DNA from: Gelatoporia subvermispora B
Lineage: Eukaryota > Basidiomycota > Agaricomycetes > Polyporales > Gelatoporiaceae
Assembly: GCA_000320605.2 (NCBI GenBank)
Contig: KB445792.1
Span: 2,175,581-2,239,580 of the forward strand
DNA length: 64,000 nucleotides
Direction of reading: 5' to 3'
Shown here one piece after another: positions 21,134 through 31,366 of this stretch. A program made the translations under genes and the position numbers. The notes under the pieces are model-generated. The model did no database searches. It had not been told where the DNA came from and worked only from the letters and a program-made list of their open reading frames with translations. Each line of letters opens with the position of its first letter. Within the stretch, counting starts at the first letter, position 1.

Positions 21134-23891
21134 CTACAACTCTTGCTGTGTGAGCCAGCGCGAGACCATCGCCTGCGCCTCGGCGGGTTTATCATGCGGG
21201 ACGTATAGACATCTTCCATCAGCTTCGCACACACACGCAACACAAGGAATGCACTCATCATATGACCCGCGTCGCGCACCGTCGCGAACGTGAGCAGACC
21301 CGCCGCCTTGGTCTCGCCTGCCTTCTGCCCGTCCACCTCCCAGTCGCGCCAGCTCACCGCGTTGTACGCCGCGCGCCCGGTCCACTCGAGCTTGTCCACC
21401 CAGAGCTTGTTTGCGACCCAGTTGCACTGCCAGTCGTACGTGCCCGCGTAGATGAGCACGCGCACGCCACGCTCGAGCAGCCCCGCGACGTAGTGCTGCG
21501 ACGGCACGGCGTATTTGTCCATGTGCATATTGAACCCGCGCCCGACCTCACGACTGCACGCAGAGAAGTTGCTCGGCGACTCGACGCCAAGCTGCTCCCG
21601 TACCGCCGGGCTGTCGAGGAACGCCTTGATAGCGGTGTTCTCTGCGTAGCACAGGCTGTCACCGATACACATCTGATATATCCAGAAGGTGAGTACCACC
21701 GAGTGACGGCATGTATGCACGGCAAACCTTGGAGATATCGTACACATTCCGTCCTAGCGTGCCAATTGACTAAGCTTATCCGAAATTCAAATTGAAATCG
21801 AGCGTCCTCACCTGTGGCCCAGTAGCCCGTGCTGAGCTCCGAGTCGCAGAACCCAATGACGGCCCTGCAGTTCATCTCGTTGAACCGTTCAATACAGTGC
21901 TTCTGCATATCCATCTGACAACGCGGAAGCTATCCCCAAAGAAGGCCGCTTAGCTGCGGACTTCGCGTACCGTGAACGAAAGAAGCTCTTACAGCTATCT
22001 TCATGCGAACACAGGTGCTGATACTCTGCATGGGCACTTCCAGCGCAGCGGTGCCGCATTCAATTTCATACCGTCCGGGATAGAGACTGTTGCGAGCCAA
22101 GTCAGAGCCGCCAAGAGCATCAATTAGAATGGACGGACGTAGATATGTCGGTGATGCCGTTGCCGATGAGGACGCTTTTCAGGTTTAAAGGTTCGCGACC
22201 CTCGGCGATTGCAACCTGGTTCTGATCGACGATGTAGCTCGCAAAAGCAGGTAAGTACCTTCCCTGTCAATGGAATTGAGAATGGTGCATCCAGCTTGCT
22301 GTCGTTACTGAACTCACACCGTATGACTCGCCAGAGAGATGCAGGGGCCTTCCTGCGAACTGGGAGAAGGTCTCGAAAAATATAGAAATGAATGCGTGCA
22401 CGTTCTGTGCAGCGTCCTCAGTAGTCTCAATCGTTTCCCCGTAGTCTGCGTATGAGAATCCAACGCCAACTCTAGGGCAGGACGTTAATGGGTGGCCCGA
22501 GAAGTGGAAGGGGGGGGGNNNNNNNNNNNNNNNNNNNNNNNNNNNNNNNNNNNNNNNNNNNNNNNNNNNNNNNNNNNNNNNNNNNNNNNNNNNNNNNNNN
22601 NNNNNNNNNNNNNNNNNNNNNNNNNNNNNNNNNNNNNNNNNNNNNNNNNNNNNNNNNNNNNNNNNNNNNNNNNNNNNNNNNNNNNNNNNNNNNNNNNNNN
22701 NNNNNNNNNNNNNNNNNNNNNNNNNNNNNNNNNNNNNNNNNNNNNNNNNNNNNNNNNNNNNNNNNNNNNNNNNNNNNNNNNNNNNNNNNNNNNNNNNNNN
22801 NNNNNNNNNNNNNNNNNNNNNNNNNNNNNNNNNNNNNNNNNNNNNNNNNNNNNNNNNNNNNNNNNNNNNNNNNNNNNNNNNNNNNNNNNNNNNNNNNNNN
22901 NNNNNNNNNNNNNNNNNNNNNNNNNNNNNNNNNNNNNNNNNNNNNNNNNNNNNNNNNNNNNNNNNNNNNNNNNNNNNNNNNNNNNNNNNNNNNNNNNNNN
23001 NNNNNNNNNNNNNNNNNNNNNNNNNNNNNNNNNNNNNNNNNNNNNNNNNNNNNNNNNNNNNNNNNNNNNNNNNNNNNNNNNNNNNNNNNNNNNNNNNNNN
23101 NNNNNNNNNNNNNNNNNNNNNNNNNNNNNNNNNNNNNNNNNNNNNNNNNNNNNNNNNNNNNNNNNNGTCAGACGTACGGTTGGTCGAGGAAGAATATGTT
23201 CGCCTCGGCATTCCAGGAATACGGGTTCCACACCGTCCCGTTGGAAGAGACATTTTGCATGTCGATCTGGCATGGGCCTAACTCACCCTTAGTGAGGATT
23301 CAAGCTACTTTTAACAGGAAGCATACCCAGCTCCATGAGCAGACCCATAGAAGACGAGCATCCGGGCCCTGAGAATACATATAAGAGACGTGATGCTGGA
23401 TGATTGAGGTTCCCCTTACCTCCGTTGATCCACATCATGACATCGTCTGCGGTCCGGTAGTAGGTCAACCTCAGCCAAGATTTCGCAGCGTGGCGCCAGC
23501 ATTCCGCGCACCTTTCGCGGGATCGCGTCGACTCTCGAAGAAATAGAAGAACATGTGTTTCGCGCCATAGTCAACGTCTAGATAGCCCGTGTACACGCTT
23601 TGAAACATGCTCGATAAGACTCGTGTGCTGATCATTAAAGGTAGCGGGTATGTCTCACTTGACTGTAGGGTCGCAGAAATCCGACTTCTTGACGCGCACT
23701 CGGTACCCCGAAAGCTCGGGGTGCGTCAGCACCGTATACTGGCTTGTGGATGATACCGAAGACAAGTTCAGAGTCGCTCCAGGGTGCAATGCTACCGGAG
23801 CCGCAACCGCCAGCTGGTCCGTCGCGCTAGTGAAGCCAGCCCAAACGCTACACGCATACAAGAGGAACGTTACTCCAATTTCTCGTAACAT
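21134..23891 (-). CDS. Serine carboxypeptidase (peptidase family S10, CPY-like), interrupted by an assembly gap
   Basis: A secreted or vacuolar peptidase removing C-terminal residues. The ATG at 23891 opens a signal peptide (MLREIGVTFLLYACSVWAGF). S10 landmarks in order: DPTVNVYTGYLDVDYGAKHM, the oxyanion motif MMWINGGPGCSSS, GPCQIDMQN, WNAEANIFFLDQP, VGVGFSYADYGETIETTEDA, the nucleophile GESYGGRYLPAFASYI, GNGITDISTLYPG, the Asp segment YAGTYDWQCNWVANKLW, and the His motif GHMVPHDKPAEA. All three catalytic residues are present. The N-run (22519-23166) falls wholly between a donor (gtacgt after FFLDQP) and an acceptor (ctag before VGVGFSY), so no coding sequence need be missing. The final intron before VPHDKP is AT-AC. 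The gene diverges from NOP58 with 298 bases between the ATGs. Confidence 0.9.
21203..21258 (-). other. Candidate AT-AC (U2-type) intron in the carboxypeptidase gene
   Basis: Read on the minus strand, the exon ends GGT CAT ATG (Gly-His-Met, with the catalytic His). The 56-nt intron starts ATGAGT and ends CTATAC, and the next exon starts GTC CCG CAT (Val-Pro-His). Splicing here restores the conserved GHMVPxDxP motif exactly in frame and reaches the stop after WLTQQEL. No GT-AG pair of workable length does so. The donor equals the common GTGAGT with its first base changed to A, not the U12 ATATCC consensus. Confidence 0.65.
22519..23166. other. Assembly gap (648 N)
   Basis: A run of N flanked on the left by nine G residues (22510-22518). 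It lies inside one intron of the carboxypeptidase gene. The visible intron pieces (11 nt plus about 46 nt) already sum to a normal intron length, so the gap may be a mis-sized or spurious join over a homopolymer. Confidence 0.95.
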
Positions 23892-24189
23892 GCTGAACAG
23901 CATAGAGTGCCCGAGAGACGAGACCCAGGCGTGTACAACGGAGGAGCGGGCATCCTGTGTAAAGTTGGAACTCGCACGCGCGCGGACCGGAGTCGACTTC
24001 GATCGTCGCGGCGCGCGGGGACATATGCAGTTGCCTTTTGAGGCAAGTCTCCCACGTGGCCGACAATTCCAAAATTTCTGCACTTGTACACCGAACGCTA
24101 CCGCTCGTCCGTCCGCTCTCCGGCTTCAAGAACTCGCCGCCGAGGCGTCCCCCCTTTCCTCTTCCTCACCTAGGATATCTTTTTCCAAA

Positions 24190-26301
24190 ATGCTGGTCCT
24201 GTATGAGACCTCTCTGGGCTACTGTCTCTTCAAGCTCACCGACGCCGCCAAGGCGGAGCAGGCGGATGTCTGGCAGGAGTTTGAGTCCCCCGAGAAGGCG
24301 AGCAGACTGTGAGCTCTGAACGTGTTTTGGAAGTGGCCGTATGGCTTACGAAAATGATTTGATTTGCCGTGCTTGTTTGGAAAAATGGTCATACGTGACT
24401 GAAGACTCAAGCTCAAGTCGCTGCACCGGTTCACATCGACCGCGACCGCGGTCGAAGACTTCACCTCTATCAAGGAAGGCAAGCTTGGCAAGGGCCTGAA
24501 GCAGTTCCTGTCAGACGAAATCCTTGCAAAAGGCAAGAACAAGGAGACTCTTGTGGTCGCCGAGTCGAAACTTGGTGAGCACACATGCATTTCCCTTTGC
24601 TCGCGGAAACTTATTCAAAACAGCACATGCGATTGACAAGAAGCTCGGCATCAAGGCTGTCATGGACAGCCAATACATGGAAATCTTCCGTGGTATTCGC
24701 AGCCAGCTCGCTACTCTCCTGAACGGCCTTGACCCCAAGGACCTCGCTACCATGAGCTTGGGTCTCAGTCACTCACTATCTCGGTATGCTGAAGACGATT
24801 AACTTATGCAGTATCGGCTGAAATAGCTCAACACAGATTCAAGCTCAAGTTCTCGCCTGACAAGGTTGACACCATGATTGTGCAGGCTATTGCATTGCTG
24901 GACGACCTAGACAAGGAGATCAACATTTACGCCATGCGAGTAAAGGTCAGCTCGGATTGTCCTAGCTCTGGTCAAGTCTTCGAAAATTCATCGTACTGCA
25001 GGAATGGTATGGTTGGCACTTCCCTGAGATGGCGAAGATCATTGCCGACAACATTGCGTACGCGAAGGTAATCAAGACCATGGGTAAGTTCCGATACTCA
25101 ATTCCATAGTAAAAATCTCATGTTCCGTTTCCAGGCTTCCGAACAAATGCTGCGACCACCGACTTTGCCGCCATCCTTCCCGAGGACCTCGAGGCGACCT
25201 TAAAGGCTGCCGCCGAGATCTCGATGGGTACCGAAATCTCCGACTCGGACATTGCGCACATCAACTCGCTGTGTGACCAGGTCATCTCCATCTCCTCCTA
25301 CCGCACGCAGCTCGCCGAGTACCTCCGCAACCGCATGAACGCGATCGCGCCGAACCTAACCGCGCTCGTCGGTGAGCTCGTTGGCGCGCGGCTCATCAGC
25401 CACGCGGGCAGCCTGCTCAGCCTCGCGAAGCACCCCGCCAGTACGGTGCAGATCCTTGGTGCGGAGAAGGCGCTCTTCCGCGCGTTGAAGACGAAGCACG
25501 ACACACCGAAATACGGTCTCATCTACCACGTGCGTTCTTCCTCATTCCCATCTATGATTTTTTCTGACACTACAAACCATATCTAGGCCTCGCTCATCGG
25601 CCAGGCGCCACCGAAGCTCAAGGGTAAGATGGCCCGTATGGTCGCAACAAAGGCGGCGCTCTCAATCCGTGTCGACGCGCTCACGGAGGTGGACGATAAG
25701 TCCGAGGCGACCGCGCCATCGATCGGTCTCGAAAACCGCGCGAAGTTGGAGGCGCGTCTGCGCGCGCTGGAGGGCCAGGCGGACGGCGCGTCCATGCGCG
25801 CGGCGGGCTCTGCGTTCAAGCAGCAGCGGTTCCAGATGACGGGCGAGACGAAGACGTACAACACCGCGGCGGACGCGGTCGAGCTCATGCCCGCGCAGCG
25901 CGAGCCCGTGCAGGCGGCGGTACAGGCGGCGTTGGACGTGAAGGCGGAGAAGCAGAAGGCGAAGGAGGAGCGCAGGGCGAAGCGAAAGACGGAGAAGGAG
26001 AAGAGCGCGAAAGTGGAGGTGGACGCAATGGAGGTGGACGGTGCGCGGGCAGAGACGAAGGAGGAGAAGAAGGAGAAGAAGCGCAAGCGGAGAGAGAGCG
26101 AGACGAATGGCGAGACGGAAGTGAAGGTATGTGTCCCGACAACTTCTTGTGTACCTCCCAAACATCTAACTTCGCACCCAGGTCGAGGAGACCGAGGAGG
26201 AGCGGAAGGCACGGAAGAAGGCGAAGAAGGCAGAGAAGGCCGCCGCCGCAGAAGCAAACGGCGACTCGACCAAAAAGAAGCGCAAAAAGTCGGAGGCATA
26301 A
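24190..26301 (+). CDS. NOP58: Nop58, box C/D snoRNP core protein
   Basis: Nucleolar protein that assembles with fibrillarin, Nop56 and Snu13 on box C/D snoRNAs, for rRNA 2'-O-methylation and pre-rRNA processing. About 560 residues. The N-terminal domain begins [20 protein letters not shown]. The coiled-coil and Nop-domain region carries [76 protein letters not shown] and [20 protein letters not shown], followed by [20 protein letters not shown]. The C-terminus is the usual Lys/Glu-rich tail ending KKKRKKSEA. Nop58 differs from Nop56 in this tail and in the MLVLYET start, so I choose Nop58. About seven short introns. The gene is divergent from the carboxypeptidase and convergent with EAF. Confidence 0.95.
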
Positions 26302-26610
26302 ACAATTGTCGGACTTTGCGTTGTTCTGCTTTATCGCTTTTCATTCCTGTTGTTTGGCATACTCGCATCATAATTTTTGCAGATTCTGTTGGGTTATTCC
26401 AATGCAGTACTGCTTTCCTTGTCGGATTGTTTCCGGTCACACTGCGCACACCACGATCCACAAAATGTAGCCTCGTTGCTCTCAGAGGCAATCTATAATG
26501 TACAAAATTAGGGCTATACCTATGGTATCATCAATGTACAGTGGTATCGCTACATCCAGAAACCCTGCAACCTGTGAACGGTCAATGCTTACCTCTGGGC
26601 TGTTGGCCCT
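26302..26610. terminator. Convergent 3' flanks of NOP58 and EAF
   Basis: Some 309 bases between two converging stop codons. The segment is T-rich (tttatcgcttttcattcctg near 26330) and has no coding signal. It must hold both polyadenylation regions. An aataaa-like signal is not obvious on either strand. Confidence 0.4.
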
Positions 26611-28525
26611 CTAATCGTCGTCACTCTCCTCACTACTCGAGTACTCGTCGTCATCATCGCCCCAGAGCGGTACATCTGGCTGGGGTTCCTCCATTTCGAG
26701 TGCGAGGAAGTCGTCCATATCGCCATCCGCGTCACCGTCAGCATCGTCTTCACCCTCGTCTAGCTGCTCATTCATCTGCGCCGCGAACGCGCTGATATCT
26801 ATCTCCTCTTCCTCCTCTTCCGCATACGCATCCGCGTCGTCATCAGAATCCGTCCGCGAGGCCGACCCCGCGGGGTCAATCTCCTCCATCACGATAGCGC
26901 GTGGTGGGCCTGACAGCGAGATGGAGATAGCAGCAGGCGCGGGCGCGGGTGCGGGTGCGGGAGCAGTGAGCTGCACCTCGTCCCATTCCGGCTCCGAGTC
27001 ATCGTCGTCCGCCGCCGCAGGCGCTGCAGAAGGCGGGAGCGCCACAGCGCTGTTCGAGGATCCGGGCAAGGAGACAATCGGCGCGGGTGCGCTCTTGGGC
27101 GGCGGCGGCGGCGGGAGCGCGGGGGACGGCTGGTCACCGCCTGGCAGCGCGAGGGAGAAACCCTCGTCTTTGACTTTGACCTTCTCCGGCGGGGGTGAGG
27201 GCCTCGCGCGCTTCGGTGGCGCGGCCTGTGCTGACCAGCCAAATTTGATGGTCTCCTCTTGGACGTTTGCGGGGAGGTTGCGCTTCTTGGGGTTCGGGAT
27301 CGCAGCAGACGTCGGCACGGGCGCGGGCGTAATGATCGGCGCGGAGGACCTCTCCTTGGACTTTGCGGGGAGTATCGAGGACACCGGCTTGGGGGGCAGA
27401 GAGAGATTGGGCTGCGGCTTAGACGCGGGAGGTTGCGGCATCGGGGCAGGCTGACGGGAGACGGGTGGACGGGTCGGCGGGGCACGGATGGGAGGCGATG
27501 GGAGCCTCGTCTTGACCTGAGCTGGCGTGGGCCGTGGTGGTGGCAGGGGATCGTCCTCCACAATCTCGCCCTCGCTCTCCGGCTCACGCTTGACTGGCTC
27601 GCGCTTGATTTTCTTAGCGGGCGATACCTTGGTGGTCTTGACCTTGGTGCTGCCCGAGGGCCGGTCAGGAGCGGGGCTCCTTCGGGGAGCGGCCGCCTTG
27701 CTAGTGGGCGGTGGCACGGGCGCGGCATAGTCTTCGTCGATCTCGCCGTCCGCATCATCTAGCCCGAGTTCCCGCTCGAGCATGGCATCTATTTCCGACC
27801 GCTTGCGTTTGTGGGTATTACTAGCTTGAGAAGTCGACGTGCGGACTGCAGAAGGGGCAGCAGCCTGCGCAGGCGTCGGTGTCGAACGCTGTGTGGCTGC
27901 TGTACAAAGTAATTTCAGAGACCGAAGATCAGGAGAGTTAATCACATACGCTCACGCGGATCGGCCTTTCGTGAATGTGTCACTTTGCGGTCGCTCGTGA
28001 GCACCATGGTCGAATCCAGTTTCTCGAGGATCCACTGTTGGGTTGATGGGTCGAACAATAGGACACACTCATAGTCCATAGCTGGCTTCTCCGTTCCAGC
28101 GAACAGCTGGGAGCTCTCAACGTTTCCTTTCTATAACACAAGGGTTCAGAGTATATAAACACCGCACGCAACTGTTCACGCACCGCGATACATGGCCGGT
28201 CGACCGTGATCAGCGTGGCATCCTTGGTCGGTTTCACCTCCATTGTGGCGGCCTTGGTGAAGTCGATCGACTCTGGTAGCCAGCCATCTAAGACACACAG
28301 ACCCGATCAGCCTCGTCATCCCTGACATTCTAGACACCTGGACACTAGTAGATGCTCACATCGAATGGCATGCAGATCTCTAGGGTGTTTGCCGGGGCCT
28401 CTCTGAGGTGCGGACTCGGCACCCTTGCGCGCCCTTAGAGCGCGTCCGAGAGATGGACCGATGTTGACGTTGAACTTGCCTGGTTGGGGCAGTGAGAGCT
28501 TGCTGGAGGATGCGGTGGACGTCAT
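26611..28525 (-). CDS. ELL-associated factor (EAF) family transcription elongation protein
   Basis: Partner of ELL that stimulates RNA polymerase II elongation in the nucleus. The N-terminal EAF domain is read across several short introns: LPQPGKFNVNIGPSLGRAL, ESIDFTKAATMEVKPTKDAT, LITVDRPCIAKGNVESSQLF, MDYECVLLFDPSTQQWILEK and LDSTMVLTSDRKVTHSRK. The pattern of a short charged N-terminus, a VDRP-like strand and a final LE+L stretch matches EAF. After it comes about 400 residues of Pro/Ala/Lys-rich sequence with KIKREPVKREPESEGEIVED, Pro runs and a strongly acidic C-terminus ending EESDDD, suited to transactivation. Total about 560 residues. The ATG at 28525 begins MTSTASSSKLSLPQPGK. I am confident of the family and less so of exon edges. 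Confidence 0.85.
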
Positions 28526-28868
28526 TGCGAATGACCGCTTGGGTGTCGGGAGGTAGTGGGAAGGTGGGAAGTGCGGTTGTGGTGGCCAACACCGACACGA
28601 ATGGCCCTCCGCCACCTCTCCAGCGCCCGATCACGCGGCGGCAACAATTGGCGAATGCGGTCCGTGGGCGATACGCTTGGACCAGGCGACTACTTCATCT
28701 CTGAATTGTCTATGTTGCTCAAGCCCGTGCAGTGGGCACAAGAGAGAATATAATACATCTGTCCCTAGATACGCAACCAAGTATATGACAATGTTCACAT
28801 CCCGAGAATAGGACATCAGTACGCCATGCTTCCGGAACGCGTCCGCGAACCGCCTGTAGATACGGTAT
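28526..28868. other. Intergenic region upstream of EAF
   Basis: 343 bases between the EAF start and the end of the methyltransferase gene, both on the minus strand. A frame running through it in phase with the methyltransferase region is open but has no known motif. I treat it as 3' flank plus promoter. The methyltransferase could extend somewhat into it if an extra exon exists. Confidence 0.4.
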
Positions 28869-29963
28869 TTATACGTCGCGCCGCTGGTCGCTTGCATGCC
28901 TGCGGGTTAGTCGCAGAAGGGAGATTGCTTCTCGAGTGTAGTTTGGTCGCTCAGGATCGTCCATCACCTGTCATGAGTTGATATCGTAGTCCGACACATC
29001 GTAACAAACGAGCATACCTCTGACCAGCTGAATTCTTTCTTGAGTAATGTGAAGAAGCGTTTGTCAGCCTGTGTGCGAATCCATGTTTAGAAGTTGCAGC
29101 AAAGCTAATCATGAAACGTGCCTTTCTTCGCTTCTTGTAGCAAAACAAGACCTCGGTAGAATCATCCGCAACCAGGTGTGCGAGTGTTTTCACGAGGAGC
29201 GGAAAGGCAGGTTCAAAGTAGACACAGTCCGCCGCTAGAACTATGTCGGGTCGAGATATATCGCTGGGTAGTGGTTCACCCCTACGCTGCTGGAGATAAG
29301 AGGTCGATCATGGGGGAAAGCGTGAGGGGTTGCTTGCAGACCAATTGAGCTCCTTCACAGCCACGGACGATTCAAGTGCATTCATAGCGACATTTCGCAA
29401 CATTATTTCCAACAGTGGGCTGCAAATACTTACGTTAAGAGAGAACATCTCTGTCCAGATGAAGCAGACGTACGCCTGATCGGTTATACATGTACGTGCG
29501 CCGAGGACACCAGCTACGAGTCCCACGAGTCCCGTTCCACTACCCAACTCCACGATCCTTTTTCCTTTCAAGGAGCCACGGCGGGCTATATATCTTGAGA
29601 GGACCTGAGTGCAGGTCAAAATCTGTGCAAACCGCTTGCATTGACGAGGGCACAAACCTCTCCGGCCGGCCAAGCAATACCACCACAGCCAGGAGAGGCA
29701 TCCACGCTAAGCTTGATAACTACGGGGTTTGGTACGTCGCCAGTGTATGTCGGGTACGAAAGCTCGATGACCTGGTCGCGAACTGATGGGGGTTGGGCTG
29801 GCACGACCACTTCGTCGTCCTCCCGAAGGTGTCTGAGAGGATCAAGCTCATCAAGTTTCTCTTCCAGTGCTAGATCAAGCATGATATGTGCGAAGCTTAG
29901 ACTCTTCTCTGCGCAAGAGCGAAATGTGGCCAAACACCAATGTACCAAGTCTGCAGTAGACAT
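28869..29963 (-). CDS. Protein-lysine methyltransferase, Efm6/METTL21-like
   Basis: A seven-beta-strand SAM-dependent methyltransferase of the METTL21 group; yeast Efm6 methylates translation elongation factor eEF1A. Visible: VVIKLSVDASPGCGGIAWPA and GEVLSRYIARRGSLKGKRIV leading into the SAM-binding motif I ELGSGTGLVGL; motif II region GARTCITDQAPLLEIMLRNV; the post-II strand DIVLAADCVYFEPAFPLLV, where DCVYFEP replaces the family's D.VY; and CYKKRRKADKRFFTLLKK near the C-terminus. Six introns, one of them GC-AG. Two in-frame ATGs exist: 29963 (MSTADLVHW) and 29882 (MLDLALEEKLDELDPL); the second may be the true start because family members begin close to the ELDPL segment. The stop at 28869 depends on the last intron choice and is the least certain point. 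Confidence 0.75.
29069..29121 (-). other. GC-AG intron in the Efm6-like gene
   Basis: On the minus strand the exon ends KKRRK at AAG and is followed by GCACGT; the 53-nt intron ends CACACAG, and the next exon reads ADKRFFTLLKK. The alternative GT four bases on leads to an immediate stop, so the GC donor is required for the conserved KKRRKADKRFF block. Confidence 0.7.
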
Positions 29964-31366
29964 GCAAGAGAAAAGGTTAGTCTACGACGGGCAGTAGTGA
30001 CATGTTGACACTTCACATGGGCGCTTATGTTATCCCAGCGTTGCGCTCTACTGAGACTGGACTTCATTCGATATTTCTCAAGAGCAATCAAAAACGATCA
30101 TCAAACTTCGGTTTATGTTAAGAATATTGAGCCAAAAATGCTGGCCAAGAAAAAGAAAAACATTACATCGAAAGAATTTGCACTGGGAGCTATCTCTGGA
30201 TATGTTTTCTTTGGCACGCTCCGGACATGATGCCGCTGCTTGCAATGGCTCTCAAAGCGATAATCGGATTCTTCAGCTATCTGAGCAATTGTTTGAGGTC
30301 CCATAGTGCTGCGTGGTGAGAGTAAACCATGGAATGACTTTGATGACCGATCAACCGTATAAAACGTTGACTGGACTGGTTCCATGCGTCGCGGTGCTTC
30401 GTTTCTCGCGCCGACGTCGAGGGGGATTCATGAAGCACGCCGACCATATAGCATATATGCAAGTAAAGATTAGGTTGACTTTCAAGGACGGAGCAGTTGC
30501 AAGCACAGACTGACAACCCGAGTCTCCGCCGTTACTGGGCGCGATTCGGACTCTGGACAACGATCAACAAACATTAGGCAGCGTAGTGCTCGTCCCTCGC
30601 ACCCTTTTCTCCTTCCCATGAGTGTGTTACCGGTGCAGGAAACACCGAAGCCAGTAATCAATTGATGTGACCTGATCCATGCTGGGTGCGCAACACAAGA
30701 AAAGGGTCAACTCGCGATACAAGCCAGCGGTATGTGTCCCGCCTATGCCAACAAGATTGTCTGTCCTGGAGATATCGCCTTCCGTCAAGTGCTGCATTAT
30801 ATAGTCACGGCAGGCGATCTCACCATTGCCAAGGAATAGGGAAACGATTTGTGCCGTCGCCGAGCTATCCGCGCCCGACACCAGGCTCAACGGAGAGCCC
30901 CCAGACTGGGGGCACGAGCTTGGGCGAGCTTGGCTATGCCATACGGTGGTGCAGCGTAGACACGACAACAATATCAGGTACTGACCGGGGTCGATGTCAA
31001 GGGGAGAAAATGAGGAGACAGGATGTATGCAACGGGGACGAGCAATGTCCGACTTGAGCGTTGCTCCTGACGCGATTCGACGCGCCGAGTGGTGCACTCT
31101 CACGAGAACCAACCATCGTCAGTGTTCGCTATAACTTACGTCCTTGACTCCTCCCTCCTCCCATCTCTTTCCACCTCTCCTCTGTCCTCCGCGCCGCTCC
31201 CACGTCGCCGCCGACGGTGAGCACCACGCATTCCCCTACCATACCGGTGGCTGACCCCGCCCCATGTGCGATCGACCGTCGGTTATCTGGCGTTGGTCTC
31301 GGTAATGCGCATGTTCAACAGATCACCCGCCCCGCCGCCCCTCGTCCGTCGCCTGCACGCCGCGCC
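29964..31366. other. Gene-free interval of 1.4 kb between divergent genes
   Basis: No recognisable gene. The left half (30000-30560) is AT-richer and has short frames on both strands. The right half is GC-richer, with an open minus-strand frame at 30627-31112 that has no known motif. From about 31140 to 31205 the plus strand is strongly pyrimidine-rich, the likely core promoter and leader of the CBM48 gene. Confidence 0.45.

Noticed and set aside
22485..23372. Long frames made of unknown residues
   Set aside because: Artefact of the N-run being translated; only the real flanks of the carboxypeptidase carry information.
26889..27762. Long alternative frames across the EAF C-terminal region
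   Set aside because: Shadows of the Pro/Ala-rich EAF coding sequence; Arg/Pro or Gly/Ala low-complexity only.
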